From positions 1-43,894 of the forward strand of contig CAJKHY010000006.1 of the NCBI GenBank assembly GCA_905199855.1: 43,894 nt of DNA. Direction: 5' to 3'. The notes under the pieces are model-generated. The model had not been told where the DNA came from, did no database searches, and saw only the letters and a program-made list of their open reading frames with translations. Of this stretch, positions 17,689 through 25,033 are shown one piece after another (the stretch's first letter is position 1; each line of letters opens with the position of its first letter). The DNA comes from an uncultured Clostridium sp. (GTDB taxonomy: Bacteria; Bacillota_I; Bacilli_A; RF39; UBA660). Position numbers and translations under genes: made by a program.

Positions 17689-18033
17689 TTAAATCAATTC
17701 TATTTCTATTGCTAGTACACCATATTTATCTTGTTGTTCTGTTGTATATATTTCGTTTAATGTATGTAGAAGTTCCTCTTTTGTTATACTTTTATCACCA
17801 ATAACTTCAATATCAAAATCATTTAATAAATCATCAAAATTTTTATATTTATATATTTTTTTTACTTTTGTATTCAAATATTCAATATCTTCACTTAATT
17901 TTTCAAAAATAATTATATCATTTATTTCTAAATCTTTTCTTTTTTCATCATTTAACCTTAATTCTAATCTTTTTGTTCCATTTTTAATGTAATTAAAATA
18001 TTGTGGTAATAGTTTCATTTTATATGTTTTCAT
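17689..18033 (-). CDS. ASCH-domain protein
   Basis: The 114-aa protein is nearly all an ASCH (PUA-like) domain: MKLLPQYFNYIKNGTKRLEL followed by RLNDEKRKDLEINDIIIFEK. This K-G-x-K-x-x-E-x-R pattern is the ASCH signature. ASCH proteins are thought to bind RNA or nucleotides; some have amidohydrolase activity on modified cytidine. AAGGAAGG precedes the ATG. It overlaps the upstream ASCH gene by 4 bases and is followed by the GNAT gene. The specific role in this element is unknown. Confidence 0.82.
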   Translation of the reverse strand: MKTYKMKLLPQYFNYIKNGTKRLELRLNDEKRKDLEINDIIIFEKLSEDIEYLNTKVKKIYKYKNFDDLLNDFDIEVIGDKSITKEELLHTLNEIYTTEQQDKYGVLAIEIELI

Positions 18034-18458
18034 AAACTTTTTCCTTCCTTTAGTTCTTCATAGATATATTCATTTTCTTTTATGTAACGATAAAATTGTG
18101 GCACTACAAATTTTTTTTCTTCCTTTTTTATTTCACTTAAATAAATGGGGTTTTTAAATTTAACTGCTTTAGCTATTTTAAGAGCATAACATTTATCACA
18201 ACCATTAAAATAATCTAATATATCACTATTATTTTTATTATTAGTCGCTTCTAATATATAATTGATATTTCCTTCAAGGATTTTATCTACAATTATATAT
18301 CCTACTATTGCTTTTTCTTCTTTGGAAGAATAAACAAATATTTTTTTATTACAATTTTTTTCTCCAATACTTTTTCTTCTATATTCATATAACTTTGTTC
18401 CATTAAATATTTGATTTGCATATTTTGTTTTTATTGAAATTAGCATAATTGGTTCCAT
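18030..18458 (-). CDS. ASCH/PUA-like protein of COG4933 type
   Basis: The 142-aa protein begins MEPIMLISIKTKYANQIFNG and continues TKLYEYRRKSI, the form seen in predicted ASCH-type transcriptional regulators. A middle segment has GCDKCYALKIAK. It is the first gene of the three-gene operon, with GAGGTG before the ATG and a TATAAT-type -10 close upstream. Two adjacent, different ASCH proteins suggest a pair acting together. Substrate and role are unknown. Confidence 0.75.
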   Translation of the reverse strand: MEPIMLISIKTKYANQIFNGTKLYEYRRKSIGEKNCNKKIFVYSSKEEKAIVGYIIVDKILEGNINYILEATNNKNNSDILDYFNGCDKCYALKIAKAVKFKNPIYLSEIKKEEKKFVVPQFYRYIKENEYIYEELKEGKSL

Positions 18459-18475
18459 TACAACACCTCATAAAC

Positions 18476-18484
18476 ATTATACCA
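18476..18484 (-). promoter_or_regulatory. Extended -10 for the ASCH-GNAT operon
   Basis: On the minus strand TGGTATAAT reads from 18484 to 18476. The -35 is poor, and the untranslated leader would be very short. Confidence 0.45.
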
Positions 18485-18639
18485 TTAAAACAATATTTTT
18501 TGCTGATTTTTAATAATTAAAAATTAAATATATCAGTCAACACGGCTTTATCTTACAAAGTATCTCTTTTAAAAATCTTAGTGTTTACGAAGATTTTATA
18601 CAACATTTTTTGCATAATTTTTCCGACATTTGTTACATA

Positions 18640-18667
18640 TTGACTATCAACAATCTTATGATACAAT
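18640..18667 (+). promoter_or_regulatory. Promoter of a short transcript in the element
   Basis: TTGACT (18640-18645), 16 bases, TACAAT (18662-18667). The terminator begins only 28 bases after the -10. Confidence 0.55.
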
Positions 18668-18694
18668 ATAGTAGAATATGAAATAATTGTATTT

Positions 18695-18730
18695 AAAGTG
18701 CTAATTTTAGGTTAGAGATTAGTACTTTTT
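18695..18730 (+). terminator. Terminator of the short transcript
   Basis: AAAGTGCTAAT (18695-18705) pairs with ATTAGTACTTT (18718-18728) with one G-U, then T's. The stem shares its AGTGCTA/TTAGTACTT sequence with the leader-cassette hairpins at 1845 and 10371. Confidence 0.7.
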
Positions 18731-18765
18731 TCATATTCTAATACCCCCTTAAATTTAATTTTTAT

Positions 18766-18784
18766 GACCGAAGTTTAGGCCATT
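18766..18784. repeat. 19-base direct repeat, copy 1
   Basis: GACCGAAGTTTAGGCCATT; the partner at 19059-19077 reads GACCGAAAGTTTGGCCATT. Confidence 0.65.
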
Positions 18785-18852
18785 ATTTATCTAAAAAACT
18801 ATTGAAATTTGGTCGAAAATCAAGGAAAAACATATTAAAAAGGTGTGTACAT

Positions 18853-18868
18853 TTGTATAACACTTTTT
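18853..18868. repeat. 16-base direct repeat, copy 1
   Basis: TTGTATAACACTTTTT; an identical copy lies at 18917-18932, 64 bases on. Confidence 0.7.
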
Positions 18869-18916
18869 TTTAAACCTTTTATTTATAAGTGTTTGTGAAG
18901 ATTGCAAAATTAACGA

Positions 18917-18932
18917 TTGTATAACACTTTTT
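18917..18932. repeat. 16-base direct repeat, copy 2
   Basis: Identical to 18853-18868. The upstream AAGTGTT near 18887 can pair with its AACACTT. Confidence 0.7.
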
Positions 18933-18982
18933 ATAAAAGTAAACACTAGTGTTTTTTGCTAATACCTTATAAAATAAGGGAA

Positions 18983-19001
18983 AACTAGCCACTGGCTAGT
19001 T
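18983..19001. repeat. Strong short hairpin
   Basis: AACTAGCC (18983-18990), loop ACT, GGCTAGTT (18994-19001). An adjacent hairpin CCTTAT-AAA-ATAAGG sits at 18965-18979. Confidence 0.6.
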
Positions 19002-19058
19002 CTTTGTAAACAGGTTTATCCTGCTTAACTGTGATTTTAAAGTTTAATAATTTTTGAC

Positions 19059-19077
19059 GACCGAAAGTTTGGCCATT
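19059..19077. repeat. 19-base direct repeat, copy 2
   Basis: GACCGAAAGTTTGGCCATT; see 18766-18784. Confidence 0.65.
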
Positions 19078-19173
19078 TTGTAGCTATAGTTATAGTTATT
19101 TTTTTTATAAATAAATGATTACACTTTCACATAGATTTAATTAGATAGTAAAAAAAATAAAGGGGGTATTTTT

Positions 19174-19299
19174 ATAAAGCAAGAATTAAAATTTAATTTA
19201 TTTTATGACAATGATAATGAAGAATTAGAAAATTTATTAATAGAAGTTATCATAAATTATTTAAAAACAAAAAAAGAAATGGGCTATAATTTTGGTTAA
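19174..19299 (+). CDS. Small ORF with apparent ATA start upstream of the recombinase
   Basis: AAAGGGGG (19159-19166) is followed 7 bases later by ATA at 19174, then 40 open codons to TAA 19297-19299. The product is acidic then basic, for example NLFYDNDNEELENLLIEVII, ending KKEMGYNFG. There is no ATG in a useful position. Small frames just before large serine recombinases are common, but I cannot name this one. It may have lost its start codon, or use AUA. Confidence 0.45.
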   Translation: MKQELKFNLFYDNDNEELENLLIEVIINYLKTKKEMGYNFG

Positions 19300-19353
19300 A
19301 GCGCGTTATTATAAATATAAGCCAATATTATATTTCTTTTAAAAGGAGGTAAA

Positions 19354-20955
19354 ATGTATAATACATTAAGAAATATAGTAAAAGAATATTTGGTTGCAAT
19401 TTACATAAGACTATCTAAAGAAGATGATAATTTAGGTGAAAGTGAAAGTATTCAAAATCAAAAAATATTATTAACTAAATACGTCAAAGAACAAGGATAC
19501 ACTCTAGTTGATATTTATATTGATGATGGGTATACTGGTACTAATTTTAATAGACCAAATTTTCAAAGAATGTTAAAAGATATTGAAAATGGAAAAGTAA
19601 ATATGGTTATTACTAAAGATTTATCAAGGTTATCAAGAGATTATATTGGTACTGGTGAATATGTAGAAAAATGGTTTCCAGCACATAATGTTAGATATGT
19701 TGCTCTAACAGATAATATAGATACATTTTTAGATAATTCTAATAATGATATTGCACCTTTTAAAGCAATATTAAATGATATGTATGCTAAAGATTTATCT
19801 AAAAAAATTAGGACAGCACTTCATACTATGCAAAGTGAAGGCAAATGGGTTGGTGGTTGTCCACCATTTGGGTATAAAGTAGATCCAACTGATAAAAATC
19901 ATTTAGTTACTGATGAAATAGAAGCTCCAATTGTTAAAAGAATATTTGATATGTTTGCTAGTGGTATTAGAATCAATAAGATAAGAGATACTTTTAATAA
20001 TGAAAATATACCAACGTTTTCTACGACTAGAAATAGAAATTTTACAAGAAATGGTAATAATGGAAATATATATGGATATTGGTGCAATACTACAATAAAA
20101 AAGATATTACAAAATAGATTATATACTGGAGATATGATTCAAAATAGACGTTCTAGATTAAGTTATAAATATCGTAAAATAATCTGTAATCCAAAAGAAA
20201 ATTGGATAATAGTAGAAAATACTCATGAACCTATTATTGATAAAAATATGTTTAACAAAGTTCAATCATTATTACCAAAACAACATCAACGAAATGATAA
20301 AAAAGAATTATTTTTATTAGATGGACTACTTAAATGTGCTGATTGTGGTCATAATATTAGTATACGAGCTAGACGAGCTAATGGTAAAAGTACTACAGTT
20401 TGCAATTATTATAGAAAATATAATAAAGATTTTAGACTATGTACTGCACACGGCTTTGATTATGACACTTTAGAACAAGGTATAACAAATGAAATTAAGA
20501 AAATAATATATTTAGTTAGTAATGATAAATTAGAGTCAGAAATACTTAAAAAAAACAAAAATAATAATACCTATGATACTTATACTAAAACAAAACAAAA
20601 ATTAGAAGTTGACATTGAAACTATCAAAAATAATTTAGATAATATGTATATTGATAAACTACAAAATAAAATAACTGAAGAAATGTATCAAAGAATACAA
20701 GAAAAACTTAATAAAGAAATATCTTTAAAAAAGGATAAACTTAATGAAATAAATGAATATTTAGAAAAGTTAAATAAAGATGAAGATACTTTTAACACTA
20801 TAAAAAAAGAAGTCTTAGAATTTAAAGATAGATATCCAACTAGAGATATAATATTAAAATTAATTAAAAATATTTCCATACACGAAGATGGAAACGTTGA
20901 TATTTATTTTAACTTTAAAGAGTTAAATTTTATTTATGAAACCCATGATGCCTGA
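19354..20955 (+). CDS. Large serine recombinase (site-specific integrase/excisionase)
   Basis: The 533-aa protein catalyses insertion and excision of the element by double-strand exchange. The N-terminal resolvase domain (about 12-155) has the nucleophile S21 in YIRLSKED and the arginine motif KDLSRLSRDY. A Recombinase domain follows (about 165-290, with GGCPPFGYKVDP), then a zinc ribbon (CADC at about 328, C-x-rich to 360) and a long coiled coil (about 400-500). AAAGGAGG is 7 bases before the ATG. The stop is 14 bases from attR. Confidence 0.95.
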   Translation: MYNTLRNIVKEYLVAIYIRLSKEDDNLGESESIQNQKILLTKYVKEQGYTLVDIYIDDGYTGTNFNRPNFQRMLKDIENGKVNMVITKDLSRLSRDYIGTGEYVEKWFPAHNVRYVALTDNIDTFLDNSNNDIAPFKAILNDMYAKDLSKKIRTALHTMQSEGKWVGGCPPFGYKVDPTDKNHLVTDEIEAPIVKRIFDMFASGIRINKIRDTFNNENIPTFSTTRNRNFTRNGNNGNIYGYWCNTTIKKILQNRLYTGDMIQNRRSRLSYKYRKIICNPKENWIIVENTHEPIIDKNMFNKVQSLLPKQHQRNDKKELFLLDGLLKCADCGHNISIRARRANGKSTTVCNYYRKYNKDFRLCTAHGFDYDTLEQGITNEIKKIIYLVSNDKLESEILKKNKNNNTYDTYTKTKQKLEVDIETIKNNLDNMYIDKLQNKITEEMYQRIQEKLNKEISLKKDKLNEINEYLEKLNKDEDTFNTIKKEVLEFKDRYPTRDIILKLIKNISIHEDGNVDIYFNFKELNFIYETHDA

Positions 20956-20965
20956 TAACTCCAAT

Positions 20966-20969
20966 CAGA
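20966..20969. other. Right junction of the integrated element (attR core)
   Basis: CAGA, matching 16978-16981. The ZIP gene resumes at 20970. Confidence 0.7.
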
Positions 20970-21357
20970 GGGTATCGCTACCTTTTTAGCAAGTTCCACT
21001 AATACTACTCTTGGTCTTAATTTAACCTTAGCCATAGCCATGCATAATATCCCAGAAGGAATAAGTATCTCCATACCTATATATTATTCTACCAAAAGTA
21101 GAAAAAAAGCATTCTTATATACTTTAATTTCAGCATTAAGTGAACCTTTTGGAGCCCTACTAGCATATCTTTTCTTATATAAAATAATTAATAACCTAAT
21201 CATGGGCATTCTTTTATCGTTAATCGCAGGCATCATGACACATATATCTATATGTGAATTATTAAAAGAATCACTAAATTATAAAAATAAAAAGCTAACC
21301 ATTATCTTTTTTCTAACCGGAGTAGTCTTTATATTAATTTATCTTTTTTTTACTTGA
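20970..21357 (+). pseudogene. ZIP-family metal transporter, 3' part
   Basis: From 20970 the frame reads GGIATFLASS-like sequence (with G of GAG shared at the junction), then LAIAMHNIPEGISISIPIYY, the second HNIPEG metal motif of ZIP proteins, and three more membrane segments to the TGA at 21355. The only internal ATG that could serve alone is 21040, giving 105 aa, not a functional transporter. Together with 16623-16981 it makes a 248-aa protein of normal ZIP size. Confidence 0.88.
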
Positions 21358-21382
21358 TAAATAAAATATTTTATGCTACTAT
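21354..21382 (+). promoter_or_regulatory. Promoter of the lipoprotein gene
   Basis: TTGATA (21354-21359), 17 bases, TACTAT (21377-21382) with an extended TGC. The -35 overlaps the ZIP stop codon. Confidence 0.65.
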
Positions 21383-21406
21383 TAAAGTAGAAAGGATTTA
21401 AGAAAA

Positions 21407-21838
21407 ATGAAAAAATTTAGAAATTTATTTATATTAATAGCATCCTTAGCATTAGTAGGGTGTAGCAAAGATAAGAATTTAGAATGTGAAAAAACCACAT
21501 CAGTTGCCGAAGGAAATTATAGTGAAAAAGTGATTCTAACATACCAAGATAAAAACATTAATTATTATAAAAGCATTGTAACATTTACTGCAAATTCAGG
21601 AAGTTATTTAGAAGAAGTAAAGGACATTTATCTAACTGACGAACCCAGTTATAATAAATCAGGATTAAAAAGCAGTTACAAAGTAGAAGGGAATAAAATC
21701 ACCATTACCCTTGAAGGCAGTGCCGAAGACATCAAAGCCGCAGCCATTAATAACAATGAAGAATCATTAATAAAAATAGATAAAACAATAGAAGAATATA
21801 AAAAAGATATTATAAGTGATGGATATACTTGTAAATAA
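21407..21838 (+). CDS. Small secreted lipoprotein of unknown function
   Basis: The 143-aa protein has a lipoprotein signal peptide with lipobox LVGC (Cys19), so the mature protein is lipid-anchored outside the membrane. It has two further cysteines, one near the start (ECEK) and one at the end (TCK), which could form a disulfide. The body alternates charged and beta-prone segments. AAAGGA precedes the ATG. It has its own promoter and no operon partner. I see similarity in style to short DUF1307-type lipoproteins but cannot assign a family. Confidence 0.75.
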   Translation: MKKFRNLFILIASLALVGCSKDKNLECEKTTSVAEGNYSEKVILTYQDKNINYYKSIVTFTANSGSYLEEVKDIYLTDEPSYNKSGLKSSYKVEGNKITITLEGSAEDIKAAAINNNEESLIKIDKTIEEYKKDIISDGYTCK

Positions 21839-22007
21839 AAATGAGTAATTACATTAAAGTGTATAATTTAAAATATAGTATTAGAGTTTCGTTAAAGAAT
21901 TTTGGCTTTAGAAAATAATATAAAGAAAGATAATTAATAAATCTATGAAAGTGTTAAAATAACACTACGAACTACAACAGCATAGCAAACGCAAATAATA
22001 TAATCTG

Positions 22008-22034
22008 AATAGATAATTTTATCTATTTTTTTTC
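22008..22034 (+). terminator. Intrinsic terminator before gpmI
   Basis: AATAGATA (22008-22015), 4-base loop, TATCTATT (22020-22027), then eight T. Confidence 0.75.
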
Positions 22035-22057
22035 TTTTAAAAATAGATATTATGATG

Positions 22058-22063
22058 TATAAT
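22058..22063 (+). promoter_or_regulatory. Possible -10 of gpmI
   Basis: TATAAT at 22058-22063 right after the terminator. The -35 position reads TTTTAA. Confidence 0.45.
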
Positions 22064-22083
22064 TAAAAAGAGAGGATGATTAT

Positions 22084-23532
22084 ATGAAACCAGTATTACT
22101 TTGTATATTAGATGGAGTAGGAATAAGAGAAGAAAGATTTGGCAATGCGTTTAAAAATGCTAACACACCAAACTTTGATTTTCTGTGGGAAAATTATCCG
22201 CATGCCGTGTTAAATGCTAGTGAAGAATATGTAGGTTTACCAAAAGGACAAATGGGTAACTCCGAAGTGGGACACACAAATATTGGAGCCGGTCGTATTG
22301 TCTATCAATCTCTAGAATTAATAAATAAAGGTTTTAAAAATCATGAAATAGATAATAACGAAAAACTATTAGAAATAATATCTTATGTCAAAAAAAATAA
22401 CAAAAAATTACATATTATGGGACTTGTCAGTGATGGAGGAATTCATGCTCATATAGATCATTTAAATGGCATTATTTCAATAGTTCAAAAACATGGCTTA
22501 GAAGACAAAATATTTATTCATGCCATAACAGACGGAAGAGATACCTTATATAACAGCAGTTATTCATACATAGAAAAATTAAAAAGCCAAAACATTGCTT
22601 CCATTTCAGGAAGATATTATGCAATGGATAGAGATAAAAGATATGAAAGAACTAACTTTTACTTTGATACAATTACAGGAAATAACATCACTAATATAAG
22701 CATAAAAGATTATATAAATAACAGTTATGCTAATAACGAAACAGACGAATTTATTAAACCAGCACTGTTCATTAAAGAGGGAAAAATAGAAAAAGATGAT
22801 GCCCTAATATGGATAAACTTTAGACCTGATAGAGCAATTCAAATAGTTAATAAAATTATCTCATATGGTGTTAAAGTTCTAACGATGATGAAGATAAATA
22901 ATGAAATTACTGCTCCATATCTATTCAGCCATGAAAAAATTAAAAAAACCTTAGGAGAATACCTATCTAATCTGGGTTATACTCAAGCTAGAATCGCCGA
23001 AACCGAAAAATATGCTCATGTTACTTATTTCTTTGATGGAGGAGAAACACTTAATTTAAAAGGATGTGATCAAATACTAATACCTTCCCCAAAAGTAGCT
23101 ACTTACGATTTAAAACCAGAAATGAGTGCTTATCAAATAACAGATACATTACTTGAAAAAATAGATAATTATGATTTTATTATCCTAAACTTTGCTAATG
23201 GTGATATGGTAGGTCATACTGGTAATTATGAAAAAACCATAGAAGCAGTAGAACACGTAGATATTTGCCTAGGTAAAATAATTAACAAAATAAAAGAAAA
23301 AAAAGGTTTATTAATAATAACTGCCGATCATGGTAACTGTGATTACATGTTTGATAAAGAAGGCAACATTATCACTTCCCATTCACTTAGTGTAGTACCA
23401 TTTATTGTCATGAAAAAAGATTTAACCCTAACAAATGGTAATTTAAGTGATATAGCTAGCACTATATTAGAATTATGTAATATAGATATACCTAGTGAAA
23501 TGACAGGTAAAAGTTTAATAAAAAATAGTTGA
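22084..23532 (+). CDS. gpmI: 2,3-bisphosphoglycerate-independent phosphoglycerate mutase
   Basis: The 482-aa protein interconverts 3- and 2-phosphoglycerate in glycolysis using two Mn ions. The N-terminal metal Asp is in CILDGVGI, the phosphoserine is S60 in MGNSEVGH, and the substrate segments are SDGGIHAHIDH and DGRDT. The C-terminal metal motif is TADHGNCDYM. It is somewhat shorter than the usual roughly 510 residues. AGAGGA lies about 7 bases before the ATG. It is monocistronic, with the vanZ promoter overlapping its end. Confidence 0.95.
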   Translation: MKPVLLCILDGVGIREERFGNAFKNANTPNFDFLWENYPHAVLNASEEYVGLPKGQMGNSEVGHTNIGAGRIVYQSLELINKGFKNHEIDNNEKLLEIISYVKKNNKKLHIMGLVSDGGIHAHIDHLNGIISIVQKHGLEDKIFIHAITDGRDTLYNSSYSYIEKLKSQNIASISGRYYAMDRDKRYERTNFYFDTITGNNITNISIKDYINNSYANNETDEFIKPALFIKEGKIEKDDALIWINFRPDRAIQIVNKIISYGVKVLTMMKINNEITAPYLFSHEKIKKTLGEYLSNLGYTQARIAETEKYAHVTYFFDGGETLNLKGCDQILIPSPKVATYDLKPEMSAYQITDTLLEKIDNYDFIILNFANGDMVGHTGNYEKTIEAVEHVDICLGKIINKIKEKKGLLIITADHGNCDYMFDKEGNIITSHSLSVVPFIVMKKDLTLTNGNLSDIASTILELCNIDIPSEMTGKSLIKNS

Positions 23533-23558
23533 TAAAAATATATAAAATATGATAAAAT
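23529..23558 (+). promoter_or_regulatory. Promoter of the vanZ-ybeY-cdd-era operon
   Basis: TTGATA (23529-23534), 18 bases, TAAAAT (23553-23558) with TGA in front. The -35 overlaps the gpmI stop. Confidence 0.65.
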
Positions 23559-23582
23559 GAAGATATAAAAGGGTGGATGTAT

Positions 23583-24203
23583 ATGATAAAAGAAACATTT
23601 ATAGAAATAATAAAAGATATTTGGCCAATGCTAGTAATTATTACAGTAATAGTAACCAGTTTAAGAATAGCATATCTAATAAAAACAGGGAAAAAACTAT
23701 CCTTGTACAAAGACTTATTATACCTAGTATTTATAATCTATATATTATGTTTATTCCATGTTGTAACATTTCAAGACGTTAACTTTGGTAAATCAAATTT
23801 TATCCCATTCAAAGAAATGTTTAGGTATGAATTATTTTCACCAAAATTCATAAGAAATATAATGGGCAATGTTCTATTGTTTATTCCTTTTGGTTTATTC
23901 ATATCATATATTTTAAAAAGTAGAAGACTATGGTATCCAGTTACCCTTACTTTAGTAGTATCTACAACCATTGAAATAGTACAATATTATATAGGTAGAG
24001 TCTTTGATATTGACGATATTATCCTAAATATACTAGGAGGTTTTATCGGTTATTTAATTTATGTTGCATTAGATGCCATCAGTGATAGACTACCTAAAGC
24101 CCTAAAAAGAGATGGTTTTCTAAATCTTATCGTCATAATTTTAATAATCATTGTACTAATTTATATATTTAATATTAATATATTTTCATTTTGGGGGAAT
24201 TAA
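23583..24203 (+). CDS. VanZ-family membrane protein
   Basis: The 206-aa protein has about five hydrophobic segments and the VanZ core NLIPF-like segment SNFIPFKEMF, GNVLLFIPFGLFISYIL, TTIEIVQYYIGR and FDIDDIILNILGGFIGYLIY. The start at ATG 23583 is preferred over 23577 because AAAGGGTGG ends at 23576, leaving 6 bases. VanZ proteins confer low-level teicoplanin resistance in one context but are mostly of unknown function. It leads an operon with ybeY 2 bases downstream. Confidence 0.88.
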   Translation: MIKETFIEIIKDIWPMLVIITVIVTSLRIAYLIKTGKKLSLYKDLLYLVFIIYILCLFHVVTFQDVNFGKSNFIPFKEMFRYELFSPKFIRNIMGNVLLFIPFGLFISYILKSRRLWYPVTLTLVVSTTIEIVQYYIGRVFDIDDIILNILGGFIGYLIYVALDAISDRLPKALKRDGFLNLIVIILIIIVLIYIFNINIFSFWGN

Positions 24204-24205
24204 TT

Positions 24206-24637
24206 ATGTTTGAAATTATTAACGAATATAGTAAAAAATTAGATTTAGATAATTTTTCTGATTACACCAACTTCTTAGTTAAAGAATTAAGTTTAAATAA
24301 TTGTTATTTCAATATTATTTTTGTAGATAATGATTATATCCAAAAATTAAATAAACAGTACCGTGGTATAGACAAAGTAACAGATGTTATTAGTTTTGCT
24401 TTAGAAGATGCCAAAGATGATATAAATATAGATATTAGAATGCTTGGAGACATTTACATTTGCTATGATAGAGCAGAAGAACAAGCTAAGTCTTTTAACC
24501 ATTCTACTCTTGAAGAAATAGAATTTCTAATAACACATGGCTTATTACATCTACTAGGTTATGACCACATGAACGAAAATGATGAAAAAATCATGTTTGA
24601 TAAACAATATAGTCTATTATCCATGTATCAAAAATAG
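24206..24637 (+). CDS. ybeY: Endoribonuclease YbeY (16S rRNA maturation)
   Basis: The 143-aa zinc metalloprotein acts in rRNA 3'-end processing and ribosome quality control. The signature HGLLHLLGYDH gives the three zinc histidines, and KVTDVISF precedes it. ATG 24206 is chosen, 7 bases after GGGGGA, instead of the upstream TTG at 24191. It lies between vanZ and cdd in a tight operon that leads to era, the same ybeY-cdd-era order as in Bacillus. Confidence 0.94.
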   Translation: MFEIINEYSKKLDLDNFSDYTNFLVKELSLNNCYFNIIFVDNDYIQKLNKQYRGIDKVTDVISFALEDAKDDINIDIRMLGDIYICYDRAEEQAKSFNHSTLEEIEFLITHGLLHLLGYDHMNENDEKIMFDKQYSLLSMYQK

Positions 24638-24646
24638 GAGGTTTTT

Positions 24647-25033
24647 ATGGAGGAAAAATTAAAAAAATTACTTGATCATGCGTATGCACCATATTCTAAA
24701 TATAGAGTAAGTGCAATAGTGGTTATGAAAGATAATCGTGAATTTTATGGAGTAAATGTCGAAAATGCTTCATACGGAGCCACGATATGTGCTGAACGCA
24801 ATGCTATATTAAATGCCATTACTAACGGATATAAAAAAGGTGATTTCAAAAAATTATATGTCATGACAGATAGTCCCCGAATAGGTAATTGTTGCTTTCT
24901 ATGTAGACAAGTAATAGTAGAATTCATGGATAGCAAATGCGAAGTAATCAATTATAACAATAAAGGTGAATATCAAATAAAAAAAGTAAGTGAACTATGC
25001 CCTTATATATTTGGGAGTGAGGATTTGCTATGA
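24647..25033 (+). CDS. cdd: Cytidine deaminase
   Basis: The 128-aa protein deaminates cytidine and deoxycytidine for salvage. The zinc and catalytic motif CAERNAI (Cys47, Glu49) and the second Cys pair in CCFLCRQ are present. The usual sequence there is PCGACRQ, so the proline is replaced by Cys while the C-x-x-C spacing is kept. NVENAS is the substrate-binding segment. AGGAGG precedes the ATG, and the stop overlaps the era start (ATGA). Confidence 0.92.
   Translation: MEEKLKKLLDHAYAPYSKYRVSAIVVMKDNREFYGVNVENASYGATICAERNAILNAITNGYKKGDFKKLYVMTDSPRIGNCCFLCRQVIVEFMDSKCEVINYNNKGEYQIKKVSELCPYIFGSEDLL

Larger units (their letters stand above)
18485..19158. other. Repeat-rich control region of the element, no long ORF
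   Basis: About 0.67 kb between the divergent operons has no convincing long frame but is densely structured. It has a promoter-terminator pair giving a short transcript (18640-18730), two 19-base repeats (18766, 19059), two 16-base repeats (18853, 18917), a 14-base palindrome AAACACTAGTGTTT (18941-18954), and back-to-back hairpins at 18965-19001. It may hold recombinase or regulator binding sites or an origin; I cannot choose between these. Confidence 0.6.
16982..20969. mobile_element. 3,988-bp element mobilised by a large serine recombinase, inserted in a ZIP gene
   Basis: The ends are set by the sequence that breaks a ZIP transporter between Glu and Gly of its HNIPEG motif. The recombinase gene stops 14 bases from the right end, the usual place for such integrases. 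The rest is a minus-strand three-gene operon (two ASCH-domain proteins, one GNAT), a 0.7-kb control region with repeats, and a 41-codon frame. No relaxase, replication or structural phage gene is present. Rejoining the ends regenerates an attP-like dyad, CAATCA-GA-AGATTG. Confidence 0.88.

Noticed and set aside
21040..21357. Independent small membrane-protein gene
   Set aside because: ZIP sequence continues in frame upstream of this ATG to the element junction; it is the 3' part of a split gene.
23573..23782. Plus-strand 69-codon frame over the vanZ start
   Set aside because: It overlaps vanZ in another frame, and its start lies inside the vanZ ribosome site.
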